Assembly (NCBI GenBank): GCA_050946195.1
Contig: JBMNUI010000050.1
Coordinates: 1 to 13,487, forward strand
Origin: UMGS1002 sp050946195
Lineage (GTDB): Bacteria > Bacillota > Clostridia > Oscillospirales > CAG-272
DNA: 13,487 bases
Reading direction: 5' to 3'
Part shown: positions 1 to 5,892 of the stretch, one piece after another
Numbering within the stretch: the stretch's first letter is position 1
Layout: every line of letters begins with the position of its first letter
The notes under the pieces: model-generated
Told to the model about the DNA's origin: nothing
The model's database searches: none
Seen by the model: the letters and a program-made list of their open reading frames with translations, nothing else
Program-made: the position numbers and the translations under genes

Positions 1-463
1 GAGCCCGGTGAGCAGCCCCGAAGGCGTCATTTACAAAAATTTCTGCAAGCGAGGCAAGCTCCTTTGCAAATTCAGGGTAATTCTTCTCCTCGCGGGGGTC
101 AAAGCGTGTATTCTCGAGCAGGACCGCACGGCCTTCGGTAAGTGCGGCAACCTTGGCCTTGGCGTCGGGACCGATGGTGTCGGCAGCCAGAGGAACCTCA
201 AATCCGAGCAGTTCGGAGAGCCTCTTTGCAACCGGAGCCAGAGTGTATTTCATGTTGACCGTGCCCTTGGGCTTGCCCATATGCGAGCAGAGGATTACCT
301 TCGCCCCGTGCTCGAGCAAATACTTGATTGTAGGAATGGCTTCTACGATTCTTTTGTCAGACGTGATGACTCCGTTCTGTATCGGTACGTTGAAGTCGCA
401 GCGCACCAGCACCCTTTTACCGGAGACATCTATGTCCTCGATTGTTTTTTTGTTGTAGGTCAT
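1..463 (-). CDS. pgk: Phosphoglycerate kinase, N-terminal part (runs off left edge)
   Basis: Phosphoglycerate kinase is the cytosolic glycolytic enzyme that converts 1,3-bisphosphoglycerate and ADP to 3-phosphoglycerate and ATP. Only the first 154 codons lie in the window; the family is usually about 390-400 residues, so the C-terminal nucleotide-binding domain is missing because of the window edge, not a mutation. Reading the reverse strand from 463 gives clear family motifs: RVLVRCDFNVP at residues 17-27, SHMGKPKG at 60-67 (usually SHLGRPKG), LLENTRFDPREEKN at 115-128 and FVNDAFGAAHRA at 143-154. The ATG is preceded by an AAAGGCGG-type ribosome-binding site, and a strong promoter lies at 520-548. 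The neighbour upstream is a DeoR-family regulator, but its own promoter makes pgk an independent unit. A gap between gap and pgk is common, so a missing gapA here is not odd. Confidence 0.97.
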   Translation of the reverse strand, partial: MTYNKKTIEDIDVSGKRVLVRCDFNVPIQNGVITSDKRIVEAIPTIKYLLEHGAKVILCSHMGKPKGTVNMKYTLAPVAKRLSELLGFEVPLAADTIGPDAKAKVAALTEGRAVLLENTRFDPREEKNYPEFAKELASLAEIFVNDAFGAAHRA

Positions 464-519
464 TTTTGTGTCCGCCTTTCGTAAAAAAAATCAAATATTA
501 TATGACCATCACGCAACAT

Positions 520-548
520 AGTATACCACAAGAGGGGCTATTTATCAA
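520..548 (-). promoter_or_regulatory. Sigma-A promoter of pgk
   Basis: On the reverse strand TTGATA (543-548) is followed by exactly 17 bases and TATACT (520-525), with a TG one base before the -10 (extended -10). Transcription would start near 513, about 50 bases before the pgk ATG. The -35 hexamer lies inside a palindrome (542-562), so a regulator bound there would compete with RNA polymerase. Confidence 0.85.
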
Positions 549-591
549 CTGTTTTTTGATAATTTTTCTTTGTTTGACAAATATCAAACAA
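542..591. promoter_or_regulatory. Two operator-like palindromes upstream of pgk
   Basis: Two perfect inverted repeats sit side by side. One has arms TTATCAA (542-548) and TTGATAA (556-562) with a 7-base spacer and covers the pgk -35. The other has arms TTGTTTGA (570-577) and TCAAACAA (584-591) with a 6-base spacer and lies just upstream of the -35. Neither is followed by a T-run, so they are not terminators for the deoR gene ending at 624. They look like binding sites for a dimeric regulator; the adjacent DeoR-family protein is one candidate, but this is only inference. Confidence 0.5.
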
Positions 592-623
592 TTGCATTCC
601 GATAATTGGGTATTAATTGTATA

Positions 624-1388
624 TTATGCTATCACAAGCTTAACACCGTTTTCCTCAAGGCGGGCGCGCCAGTCGGGGCCGGGGTCGGCGTCGGTTACCA
701 GCATATCGAGGTCGGATAATTTACCGATGGTGATAAACGCCACCTTGCCGATTTTTTTGGAGTCGGCAGCCAGAATCACCTTTTTGGCCTGTGCCATCAT
801 GGTGCGTTTGAGCAGTGCGGTCTCCTCGCGGCTGTCGGTGTAACCGGCTTCAAGGTCGAGCCCCTCGCAGGAGATAACAGTGAAATTAACATGATATGAC
901 TCTATCATGCTCTCGGCACGCTTACCGGTGAAGGCCAACGAGTTGCTTTTCAGGAGCCCGCCGGTACAGAAAATATTCCAGCCCTGCACGTCGCCGGCAA
1001 GCTCGAGCAGGATTTCTATAGAGTTGGTTATCAGGGTGATATTGCGCTTGCCCTTGAGCGCCCGCGCCACATAGGTTGAGGTCGTGCTCTCGTCGAGCAT
1101 GATATAATCGCCGTCGCTGATAATGTCGGCCACCGCCGAGGCGATTTTGAGCTTGGCCTCGACGTTTGTGCTCTTGCGGATTTCATAGGGGAGCTCGCGC
1201 CGCGAATCTTCATTGTAAACCGCCCCGCCATAGGTGCGGGTCACATAGCCCTCCTGCTCGAATTTTTCCATGTCCCGACGGATGGTTTCTTCGGAAACAC
1301 CGAATTTTTCGCTTAATTGGCTTATGAGAACCCGCTTTTCTTTTTTCAGTTGTTCGAGTATCAGAGCTCTGCGCTTGATTGCAAGCAT
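624..1388 (-). CDS. DeoR/GlpR-family transcriptional regulator
   Basis: A 254-residue DNA-binding protein of the DeoR family, whose members usually repress sugar or polyol genes and are relieved by a phosphorylated sugar. The N-terminal winged helix-turn-helix is at about residues 5-57, with the recognition stretch SEKFGVSEETIRRDM (26-40) and the wing GYVTRTYGGAV (47-57). The C-terminal DeoRC sensor domain starts near residue 75: DYIMLDESTTSTYVARAL, ITNSIEI, the CTGG motif and a late TDSREETALLKR segment are typical. The usual GTT phosphate-binding triplet reads STT (101-103). The length is normal for the family. The ATG at 1388 has GGAGG seven bases upstream. It is monocistronic, with a perfect promoter and flanked by a structured intergenic region upstream and pgk downstream. 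The effector and target genes cannot be told from sequence; pgk and deoR itself are the nearest candidates. Confidence 0.93.
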   Translation of the reverse strand: MLAIKRRALILEQLKKEKRVLISQLSEKFGVSEETIRRDMEKFEQEGYVTRTYGGAVYNEDSRRELPYEIRKSTNVEAKLKIASAVADIISDGDYIMLDESTTSTYVARALKGKRNITLITNSIEILLELAGDVQGWNIFCTGGLLKSNSLAFTGKRAESMIESYHVNFTVISCEGLDLEAGYTDSREETALLKRTMMAQAKKVILAADSKKIGKVAFITIGKLSDLDMLVTDADPGPDWRARLEENGVKLVIA

Positions 1389-1415
1389 CCGCTGCCTCCG
1401 GAATCACTTTTTTTA

Positions 1416-1465
1416 AATAATTGCAAGTTATTATACTTTATTTTGTAATTATTGTCAACATAATT
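1416..1465 (-). promoter_or_regulatory. Consensus promoter of the DeoR-family gene with overlapping palindromes
   Basis: The reverse strand reads TTGACA (1453-1458), 17 bases, TATAAT (1430-1435), a perfect sigma-A consensus. Two inverted repeats overlap it: AATTAT/ATAATT with a 7-base spacer (1447-1465) covers the -35, and AATAA/TTATT with a 7-base spacer (1416-1432) overlaps the -10. A promoter this strong for a regulator usually needs repression, and overlapping palindromes fit autorepression. The promoter is certain from sequence; the operator role is inferred. Confidence 0.88.
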
Positions 1466-1513
1466 GTATTGATGCGGGTGCTGTCCGGCGTGTACTTCTC
1501 ATAATATATAAAA

Positions 1514-1730
1514 GTTCATTTCTTTGTGCGCACAAAGAAATGAACCAAAGAAAAGCGTAGAGGGGGAAACCTATGGTTTCCGCCCTGAGAACTCCTTGCC
1601 GCGAATAAAGCGGATTATAAAAATATGCAGTTTAGCGGGGATATCATAGAGCTCAATTATCGAAGCTCAGCGAACATCGCGGCGGATTAAACACCTCGCT
1701 CTATGGCCTATTATACCATAAAACGAGGTG
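1514..1730. repeat. Structured intergenic element with a perfect 32-bp palindrome
   Basis: No convincing gene lies between the deoR promoter and the CDF terminator. Instead there is a chain of inverted repeats: a perfect 16+16 palindrome (1514-1545, arm GTTCATTTCTTTGTGC) whose AAAGAAA motif recurs directly after it; GGAAACC/GGTTTCC with a 3-base loop (1565-1581); CCGC/GCGG (1599-1613); GAGCT/AGCTC (1649-1668); CATAGAGC (1645-1652) with GCTCTATG (1698-1705); and CACCTCG (1692-1698) with CGAGGTG (1724-1730) enclosing TATGG/CCATA. No flanking target duplication was recognised. It resembles dispersed palindromic intergenic repeats of bacterial genomes, but a structured RNA is also possible. Strand is undetermined. 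Confidence 0.6.
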
Positions 1731-1756
1731 ATGTGAGCCTTTTTGTTTACAGTCAG

Positions 1757-1785
1757 AAAATCCGGCAATCTGCCGGACTTTTTAT
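1757..1785. terminator. Bidirectional intrinsic terminator after the CDF gene
   Basis: A perfect 7-bp stem, TCCGGCA (1761-1767) and TGCCGGA (1771-1777), with a 3-base loop is followed by TTTT on the reverse strand and by CTTTTT on the forward strand. It starts immediately after the CDF stop codon (1782-1784), so it ends that transcript. It would also stop any forward transcript coming through the structured element at 1514-1730. Confidence 0.85.
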
Positions 1786-2666
1786 CTGGCCGGGTTTACA
1801 TGCACCATGCAGTGCTTGATTTCGTGGAAAGCCGATTCGATGTTTTCGTGCACCCGCTCGGCAATGTCGTGCGACTTGCAGAGCGGCAGATCGCCGTCGG
1901 CGGTTATCTCGACCTCGACATAAAGGCGCGAGCCGAAGACCCGGGTCGAGAACCGGTCGATTCCCAGTACCCCTTCAGTGCCCAGTACGGCCTCACGCAG
2001 CTTCTGCTCGGTTTCACTGTCGGCGGCTTTGTCGATCATGCGGCCGGCGGCGTCGCAGAATATATCAACCGCCACCTTAAGTATGAACAGACAGATTATT
2101 ATTGACGCTACCGGGTCGAATATCGGATAGCCGAGCCTTGCCGCGCCGATACCCAAGAGGGCGCCTATCGACGAGAGGGCGTCCGAGCGGTGGTGCCAGG
2201 CGTCGGCGTGCAGCGCGGTCATCCGGGTTTTTTTGGCGGCCGCCCGGGTGTACCAGAACATCCACTCCTTGACGGCTATCGACAGCACCGCCGCAAGAAG
2301 CGCCAGAATTCCGGGTGTTCCTTTTTCCTTGTAGCTCCCGCTTATAATCGAGTTCAACCCGCCGTATCCTATTCCCGCGCCGGCGGCAAACAGCATGACG
2401 GCGAGAATTATTGCGGCTATGCACTCGAGGCGCTCGTGGCCGAAGGGGTGCTCGCGGTCGGCCTCCTTGGCCGAGAGCTTTACGCCTATCATTACCACAA
2501 AGGTGCTGAGGACGTCCGAGGCGGTATGCAGCGCGTCGGATATCATCGCAGCCGACCGGGCGAATATTCCGGCTAAAAACTTCAAGAGCGACAATATTAT
2601 ATTTATCGACAACGTGACTGCCGACACACGCATTGCGGTTTTTGTGTCGTCTGTTGTGTGCTTCAT
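1782..2666 (-). CDS. Cation diffusion facilitator (CDF) metal efflux transporter
   Basis: A 294-residue inner-membrane antiporter of the CDF family, which exports divalent metals (Zn, Co, Ni, Fe, Mn, Cd) in exchange for protons. About six membrane segments span residues 12-210. The transport-site motifs are both present: SDALHTASD in the second segment (H47 and D51, with D44) and HADAWHHRSDALSS in the fifth (H158 and D162, with D155). HPFGHERLE (73-81) is also typical. A cytoplasmic C-terminal domain (about 215-294) ends in conserved HxIxH-like HEIKHCMVHV. The ATG at 2666 has AAAGGAG upstream. The leader carries a NiCo riboswitch, so Co(II)/Ni(II), and possibly Fe(II), are the likely physiological substrates; the protein sequence alone would not settle the metal. 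It forms a single-gene unit with its own promoter and terminator. Confidence 0.95.
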   Translation of the reverse strand: MKHTTDDTKTAMRVSAVTLSINIILSLLKFLAGIFARSAAMISDALHTASDVLSTFVVMIGVKLSAKEADREHPFGHERLECIAAIILAVMLFAAGAGIGYGGLNSIISGSYKEKGTPGILALLAAVLSIAVKEWMFWYTRAAAKKTRMTALHADAWHHRSDALSSIGALLGIGAARLGYPIFDPVASIIICLFILKVAVDIFCDAAGRMIDKAADSETEQKLREAVLGTEGVLGIDRFSTRVFGSRLYVEVEITADGDLPLCKSHDIAERVHENIESAFHEIKHCMVHVNPAR

Positions 2667-2711
2667 TGCTTTGCTCCTTTTTTATACGCGCAAACTGTCC
2701 GGGTTTTGAGT

Positions 2712-2748
2712 AAAAAAGAAAAACGGCTGTTATTCTGTTAACAGTCGT
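2712..2748 (-). terminator. Intrinsic terminator of the NiCo riboswitch expression platform
   Basis: On the reverse strand ACG-CTGTTA pairs with TAACAG-CGT around a 6-base loop (2723-2748, one A·C mismatch) and runs into five T, a C and six T (2723-2712). It lies between the aptamer and the CDF start codon, where a transcription-attenuation riboswitch needs it. A second hairpin just upstream, GTTTCAC/GTGAAAC arms at 2747-2753 and 2782-2788 with AGATAA/TTATCT inside, shares bases with this stem and is a candidate for the competing fold. Confidence 0.75.
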
Positions 2749-2794
2749 TTCACAGATAATTCGATTTTTTATCTCATACCCGTGAAACATCCTT

Positions 2795-2870
2795 CTGTCC
2801 CACAGGTAGAAAAAACCTGCTGCCGCTGAGCGGCCCGGCTACATGCTAAAAGCGCACCGCCTGTTCAGTT
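2795..2870 (-). ncRNA. NiCo (czcD-type) riboswitch aptamer
   Basis: The reverse strand from 2870 reads AACTGAACAGGC, a small stem GTGC/GCAT, AGCCGGGC, a stem GCCGC/GCGGC with a 3-base loop, GCAGGT...ACCTG (P4, 5 bp) and TGTGGGACAG. This order and these invariant blocks (CTGA-CAGGC, AGCCGGGC, CTGTGGGACAG) match the four-way-junction NiCo riboswitch that binds Co(II) and Ni(II) cooperatively; later work on the class also reports Fe(II) sensing. The guanines of GCCGGGC and GGGAC that coordinate metal in the known structure are present. P1 is weak here: only CTG/CAG pairs clearly. It lies behind a consensus promoter and before an intrinsic terminator and a CDF gene, the classic context, where metal binding should allow read-through. 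Recognition is from memory of the motif, not a covariance search. Confidence 0.9.
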
Positions 2871-2934
2871 TTAGTTGCAGGCAGGACCCCGCCCGTCAGC
2901 TCGATATTCAGGGTTTATTGCCTACTCCTTTGTC

Positions 2935-2963
2935 ATTATATCATATGCTGCCAGTGATGTCAA
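2935..2963 (-). promoter_or_regulatory. Consensus promoter of the riboswitch-CDF unit
   Basis: The reverse strand has TTGACA (2958-2963), 17 bases, then TATAAT (2935-2940): a perfect sigma-A consensus. The start near 2928 gives a leader of about 260 bases before the CDF ATG, containing the aptamer and the terminator. Constant strong initiation with control by attenuation fits a riboswitch gene. Confidence 0.9.
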
Positions 2964-2977
2964 TGGTTACTGTCCTG

Positions 2978-3010
2978 AAAAAATCCGGAAGCTCCGGCAT
3001 GCGGCCGGAT
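2978..3010 (-). terminator. Intrinsic terminator after the phosphatase gene
   Basis: On the reverse strand ATCCGG (3005-3010) can pair with CCGGAT (2983-2988), or CCGGA (2993-2997) with TCCGG (2984-2989 region) as a short hairpin; either is followed at once by a run of six T ending at 2978. Several registers of the CCGG repeats are possible. It ends the phosphatase transcript just before the next promoter. Confidence 0.75.
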
Positions 3011-3032
3011 GCTCCCGGTACCATGGCTGAAT

Positions 3033-3704
3033 TTATACCAGCTTTGCTCTGATTTTTGCTATCGCCTCGGGGGCAAGCCCGGTCAGGCTGAAATAATGCT
3101 CCACGTCGCCGTATTTTTCACGGAACATGTCAAGGAATATCTCCATGGCCTCGGCAACCGCCACCAGCCGGTGGCCGCGCAGTTCCTCAGGGCTCATGCC
3201 CGGCCAGATATTGGGCAGCGTCTTATGGTAATCGCTCACTATTTCGCTGTCCTCAACCCCGGCTATCATGAGCAGCAGTGCCGAGACAGTGCCGGTCCGG
3301 TCCTTCCCGGAATAGCAGTTGATTATCGTGCCGCCCTCAGCCTCGGCTAGCACTTCGAATATCGCCCAGACATTTCCGGTCAGCGCGAGCAGCATGTGAT
3401 AATATACCGCGGTTTCCCACGGACCGTAGAATGAGGCGCGCAGCCAGTTGTCGAGCTTCAGGTTGTAATAATTAAAGCCCGGCTCACCGCATAGCGCATT
3501 CTTGTTGATAATCGTCTCCTCAGGGGTGCGTAGGTCGACGACGGTAGTGTAGCCTGCCGCACGCAGCGCGTCTGTTTCCTCGCGCGTCAGTGTCTTGGGC
3601 AGGTCGGAGCGGGCGAAGGCGCCGTATTTCGTTCTGCCGCCTGTTTTCGTGCGGTAACCGCCGAGGTCGCGGAAGTTTGCAATGCTTGTAAATTTAAAGT
3701 TCAT
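3033..3704 (-). CDS. DSP/tyrosine-type protein phosphatase (Y_phosphatase3 family)
   Basis: A 223-residue cytosolic protein of the bacterial tyrosine/serine phosphatase group that uses a cysteine nucleophile in a CX5R loop. The N-terminal hallmark ANFRDLGGY is at residues 9-17, a DLRTPEE segment at 57-63 carries an aspartate, and the P-loop NCYSGKDRTG has C130 and R136. The residue before the cysteine is N rather than the usual H, a small deviation. The C-terminal third is helical with no extra domain and there is no signal peptide, so an intracellular substrate is likely; the substrate is unknown. The ATG at 3704 has GGAG five bases upstream. The gene has its own promoter and terminator and diverges from the Crp/Fnr regulator, which might control it. 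Confidence 0.88.
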   Translation of the reverse strand: MNFKFTSIANFRDLGGYRTKTGGRTKYGAFARSDLPKTLTREETDALRAAGYTTVVDLRTPEETIINKNALCGEPGFNYYNLKLDNWLRASFYGPWETAVYYHMLLALTGNVWAIFEVLAEAEGGTIINCYSGKDRTGTVSALLLMIAGVEDSEIVSDYHKTLPNIWPGMSPEELRGHRLVAVAEAMEIFLDMFREKYGDVEHYFSLTGLAPEAIAKIRAKLV

Positions 3705-3731
3705 ATCGGCTCCAGCAGTTTAATCATGAAT

Positions 3732-3760
3732 ATGATACCATATAACTGCCGTTTTGTCGA
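3732..3760 (-). promoter_or_regulatory. Promoter of the phosphatase gene
   Basis: The reverse strand reads TCGACA (3755-3760), 17 bases, TATCAT (3732-3737), with TGG directly before the -10 (extended -10). Each hexamer matches the consensus at five of six positions. It faces away from the Crp/Fnr promoter, about 20 bases separating the two -35 boxes. Confidence 0.75.
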
Positions 3761-3782
3761 TATGGGGAAATCAACATTAATT

Positions 3783-3812
3783 GTTGCATTTGCAACGCCT
3801 CTGCGGTATAAT
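3783..3812 (+). promoter_or_regulatory. Promoter and palindrome upstream of the Crp/Fnr gene
   Basis: TTGCAT (3784-3789), 17 bases, TATAAT (3807-3812). The -35 is inside a perfect palindrome GTTGCA-TT-TGCAAC (3783-3796), a typical place for a repressor or autoregulator. Transcription would start near 3819, which also shows that the in-frame ATG at 3726 is not the start of the protein. Confidence 0.8.
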
Positions 3813-3839
3813 TTGTACGAAAGCAACGGAGGTGACCTC

Positions 3840-4508
3840 ATGGACAAAAAGGTACTGTCAAAATGTATTCTGTTCCAGGAGCTTGACGAGGGACAGCTTG
3901 AATATGCGCTTGAGTTTTTTGAAGCCGAGAAGAAATTCTATCCGCGCGGAAGTTTCCTCAACCGGATATCTGCGCCGCTGACCAGATTCGGGCTGGTGCT
4001 CTCGGGGACAGTCAGGGTATACCGCGACGACGTGAACGGACACCATATGATACTTGCCAATGTCAGCGCCGGCGGGACCTTCGGTGAGTCGCTCTGCTGG
4101 CTGGGCAGGGACACTGATGTTTACATCTGCGCAGTTACCGATGCGGAGCTGCTCTGGCTCAGGGTGAACAACCTCCGCAACCCGGCGCGCAATTCCGAGC
4201 CAAATGCAATACTTTTACGCGAGAGATTTATTTCAATGCTTGCAAGCCGGGCGCTCGATATGAACGACCGCATTCAGATACTGTCACAAACCACAATCCG
4301 CGCAAAGCTCATAGCGTTTTTTTCACAATATGTGACGCGCGGCGGCTCGGACTGTTTTGAAGTCCCCTTCGACCGGGGCAGCATGGCTCACTACCTAGGC
4401 ACCGACCGCTCGGCACTTTCGCGCGAGCTTGGCCGGATGCGCGACGAGGGGCTGATTGAGTTTTCGGGTAGCCGGTTTTGCCTGAAGGGGATGCTTTCGT
4501 CGTCATAA
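3840..4508 (+). CDS. Crp/Fnr-family transcriptional regulator
   Basis: A 222-residue cytosolic regulator and the only forward-strand gene here. The N-terminal cyclic-nucleotide-binding-like beta barrel covers about residues 10-120, with LSGTVRVYRDD (54-64) and GGTFGESLCWLG (78-89). The Crp-type helix-turn-helix is at the C-terminus: TTIRAKLIAFFSQ (151-163), FDRGSMAHYLGTDRSALSREL (177-197) and EGLIEFSGSRF (203-213). The arginine-serine pair used for cAMP binding in E. coli CRP is not evident, and no N-terminal four-cysteine cluster of FNR is present, so the ligand is unknown. The start at 3840 was chosen because GGAGGTGA precedes it and the promoter at 3784-3812 excludes the upstream in-frame ATG at 3726. 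The palindrome over its -35 suggests autoregulation. Its 3' end converges on the oxidoreductase gene with 45 bp between and no clear terminator. Confidence 0.93.
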   Translation: MDKKVLSKCILFQELDEGQLEYALEFFEAEKKFYPRGSFLNRISAPLTRFGLVLSGTVRVYRDDVNGHHMILANVSAGGTFGESLCWLGRDTDVYICAVTDAELLWLRVNNLRNPARNSEPNAILLRERFISMLASRALDMNDRIQILSQTTIRAKLIAFFSQYVTRGGSDCFEVPFDRGSMAHYLGTDRSALSRELGRMRDEGLIEFSGSRFCLKGMLSSS

Positions 4509-4553
4509 GCCGCGGGGATGCGGATTTCCGGGTGTTGCCGCACCAAAGGCCGC

Positions 4554-5789
4554 TTATCTTACAACCGGGGAAAACACGTCGCGCAGCGGGCGGGTTTTGT
4601 ACGCCCCGTGCGTGAAGTCGGGCACGGCCTGCGGCATGCCGCTCTCGGCAATTGATTTCGCCGAGAGGCAGGTGATACACATCCAGGCCGCCATGTCATA
4701 GACGTCGATAGGCATCTCGGCCCCCTCGCGCAGCGACCTGAAAAAGGCGCGGAATGTGATGCCGTCCATGCCGCCGTGCCCCGATTTGAGCCCTCCGGTG
4801 GTTATCTGCCGCCATTCGTCGGGCAGGTATTTTTCCTCGTATTCGACGGCATTGTTCTGATAGGTGAGATAACCCTTCATGGTGTCAAAATATTCCTTCA
4901 TGCCGTCAAGGAAGACCATGTTGTTGCCCATCTCATACATGCCCCGCGTGCCGCGGACAGTGAACTCGCGGTTGTAGGTGCGGGGCAGGGTGGTGTCAAG
5001 CCGCAGCGAGATTGTCTCGCCCCCCTCGCAGGTAATAAGGGTGTTCACTATGTCGGCCTGTTTGTATTCCTCGCCTATGCGGTTTGGATTTATTCTGTCT
5101 TTGCGGGTTTCAATATATTCTTTGAGCCCCCACGAGCCGCTTGCGACCGATACCAATGACACCATGCGGTTGCCCCGGTTGATGCCGAGCAGTTTGGCGA
5201 TGGGGCCCAGATCGTGGGTGGGGTAGTTGTCGCAGTTGTATTTCTTATAGAAATTCAGCCGGTAGTGGCGGTTTTCTTCGCCGGTCAGTATCTCCTCGCG
5301 CAAATCGTGGGCGTAGGCGCCGGAACAGTGGACGATTTTGCCGAAAACACCGGCCCGCGCCATCGAGGTCGCCAGCATCTCGGCCTTGCCGAAGCAGCAG
5401 TTTTCCATCAGCATAATCGGGGTGCGGGTCCTCTCGTATGTATCGACAAGCGCCCAGCACTCCTCAAGTGAAAACGCCCCTCCCACCTCGACCGCGACGG
5501 GGATTTTTGATTCCATGCAAAAGAGGGCAATTTCGGTGTGCGTGTCCCAGCCGGTTGCGATTAACGCGGCGTCGGGGCGCAGAGTTTCAAGGAGGCTGCG
5601 GTAATCGGGGCAGGTCAGGGGGGTTTTGCCGGTCTTTTCCTTGACGTAGGCCGCCGCCCGCTCGCATCTGTCGGCATAAAGATCGCACAGCCCGACAATT
5701 TCAACTCCGTCAATCGGCATTATTGCGTTTTTCATGAGGCTGAAGCCCCGGGCGCCGAGCCCGATTATTGCCAGTCCGATGTTTTCCAT
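4554..5789 (-). CDS. Gfo/Idh/MocA-family oxidoreductase, GH109-like
   Basis: A 411-residue NAD(P)-dependent protein with no signal peptide. The N-terminal Rossmann fold has GLGARG (residues 10-15, GxGxxG) and a following acidic CDLYADR. The usual EKP of the family reads VEVGGA (100-105). The C-terminal part resembles the alpha-N-acetylgalactosaminidase family GH109: YNCDNYPTHDLGPIAKLLGINRG (185-206, with H192), SGHGGMDGITFRAFFRSL and VYDMAAWMCITCLSAKSIAESG followed by VPDFTHGAY. GH109 enzymes use tightly bound NAD to cleave glycosides by oxidation, elimination and reduction. The sugar acted on cannot be named, and a plain dehydrogenase is possible. The ATG at 5789 has AGGAG upstream. It is monocistronic behind its own promoter and is not beside other sugar genes. 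Family membership is firm; the GH109 link is from recalled motifs. Confidence 0.9.
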   Translation of the reverse strand: MENIGLAIIGLGARGFSLMKNAIMPIDGVEIVGLCDLYADRCERAAAYVKEKTGKTPLTCPDYRSLLETLRPDAALIATGWDTHTEIALFCMESKIPVAVEVGGAFSLEECWALVDTYERTRTPIMLMENCCFGKAEMLATSMARAGVFGKIVHCSGAYAHDLREEILTGEENRHYRLNFYKKYNCDNYPTHDLGPIAKLLGINRGNRMVSLVSVASGSWGLKEYIETRKDRINPNRIGEEYKQADIVNTLITCEGGETISLRLDTTLPRTYNREFTVRGTRGMYEMGNNMVFLDGMKEYFDTMKGYLTYQNNAVEYEEKYLPDEWRQITTGGLKSGHGGMDGITFRAFFRSLREGAEMPIDVYDMAAWMCITCLSAKSIAESGMPQAVPDFTHGAYKTRPLRDVFSPVVR

Positions 5790-5827
5790 ATGTACTCCTG
5801 TTGATTTAGGTATTATTACTGTGGATA

Positions 5828-5856
5828 ATTATAGCATTAAAAAAACAGGGCTTCAA
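5828..5856 (-). promoter_or_regulatory. Promoter of the oxidoreductase gene, nested in the fakB terminator
   Basis: The reverse strand has TTGAAG (5851-5856), 17 bases, TATAAT (5828-5833), with TGC before the -10 (extended -10). The -35 is the loop of the terminator hairpin at 5842-5865 and its T-run is the spacer. Start would be near 5821, about 30 bases before the ATG. Confidence 0.75.
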
Positions 5857-5865
5857 CCCTGTTTT
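5838..5865 (-). terminator. Intrinsic terminator of the fakA-fakB transcript
   Basis: On the reverse strand AAAACAGGG pairs with CCCTGTTTT around a 6-base loop (5842-5865), and the T-run continues to 5838 (seven T in a row). It is downstream of fakB and past the hairpin repeat at 5893-5983. Confidence 0.9.
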
Positions 5866-5892
5866 GAGCATATTATAGGAAGTTTTTGAGGA

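Noticed and set aside
8..484. Long forward open frame of 158 codons at the left edge
   Set aside because: It is antisense to pgk, whose reverse-strand translation gives every N-terminal family motif; no ribosome-binding site supports the forward frame.
570..591. Rex (redox) operator upstream of pgk
   Set aside because: The arms and spacing (8-6-8) do not fit the Rex consensus TTGTTAA-N4-TTAACAA.
1743..2105. Forward open frame of 120 codons
   Set aside because: It begins in the bidirectional terminator and is antisense to the CDF coding sequence; its translation has no recognisable family.
3726..3839. In-frame upstream ATG extending the Crp/Fnr protein by 38 residues
   Set aside because: The segment contains two opposed promoters and lies before the predicted start of transcription; the ATG at 3840 has an excellent GGAGGTGA.
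4505..4557. ATAAGC/GCTTAT inverted repeat spanning both convergent stop codons
   Set aside because: The long interior and lack of T-runs make it a poor terminator; it could arise by chance.
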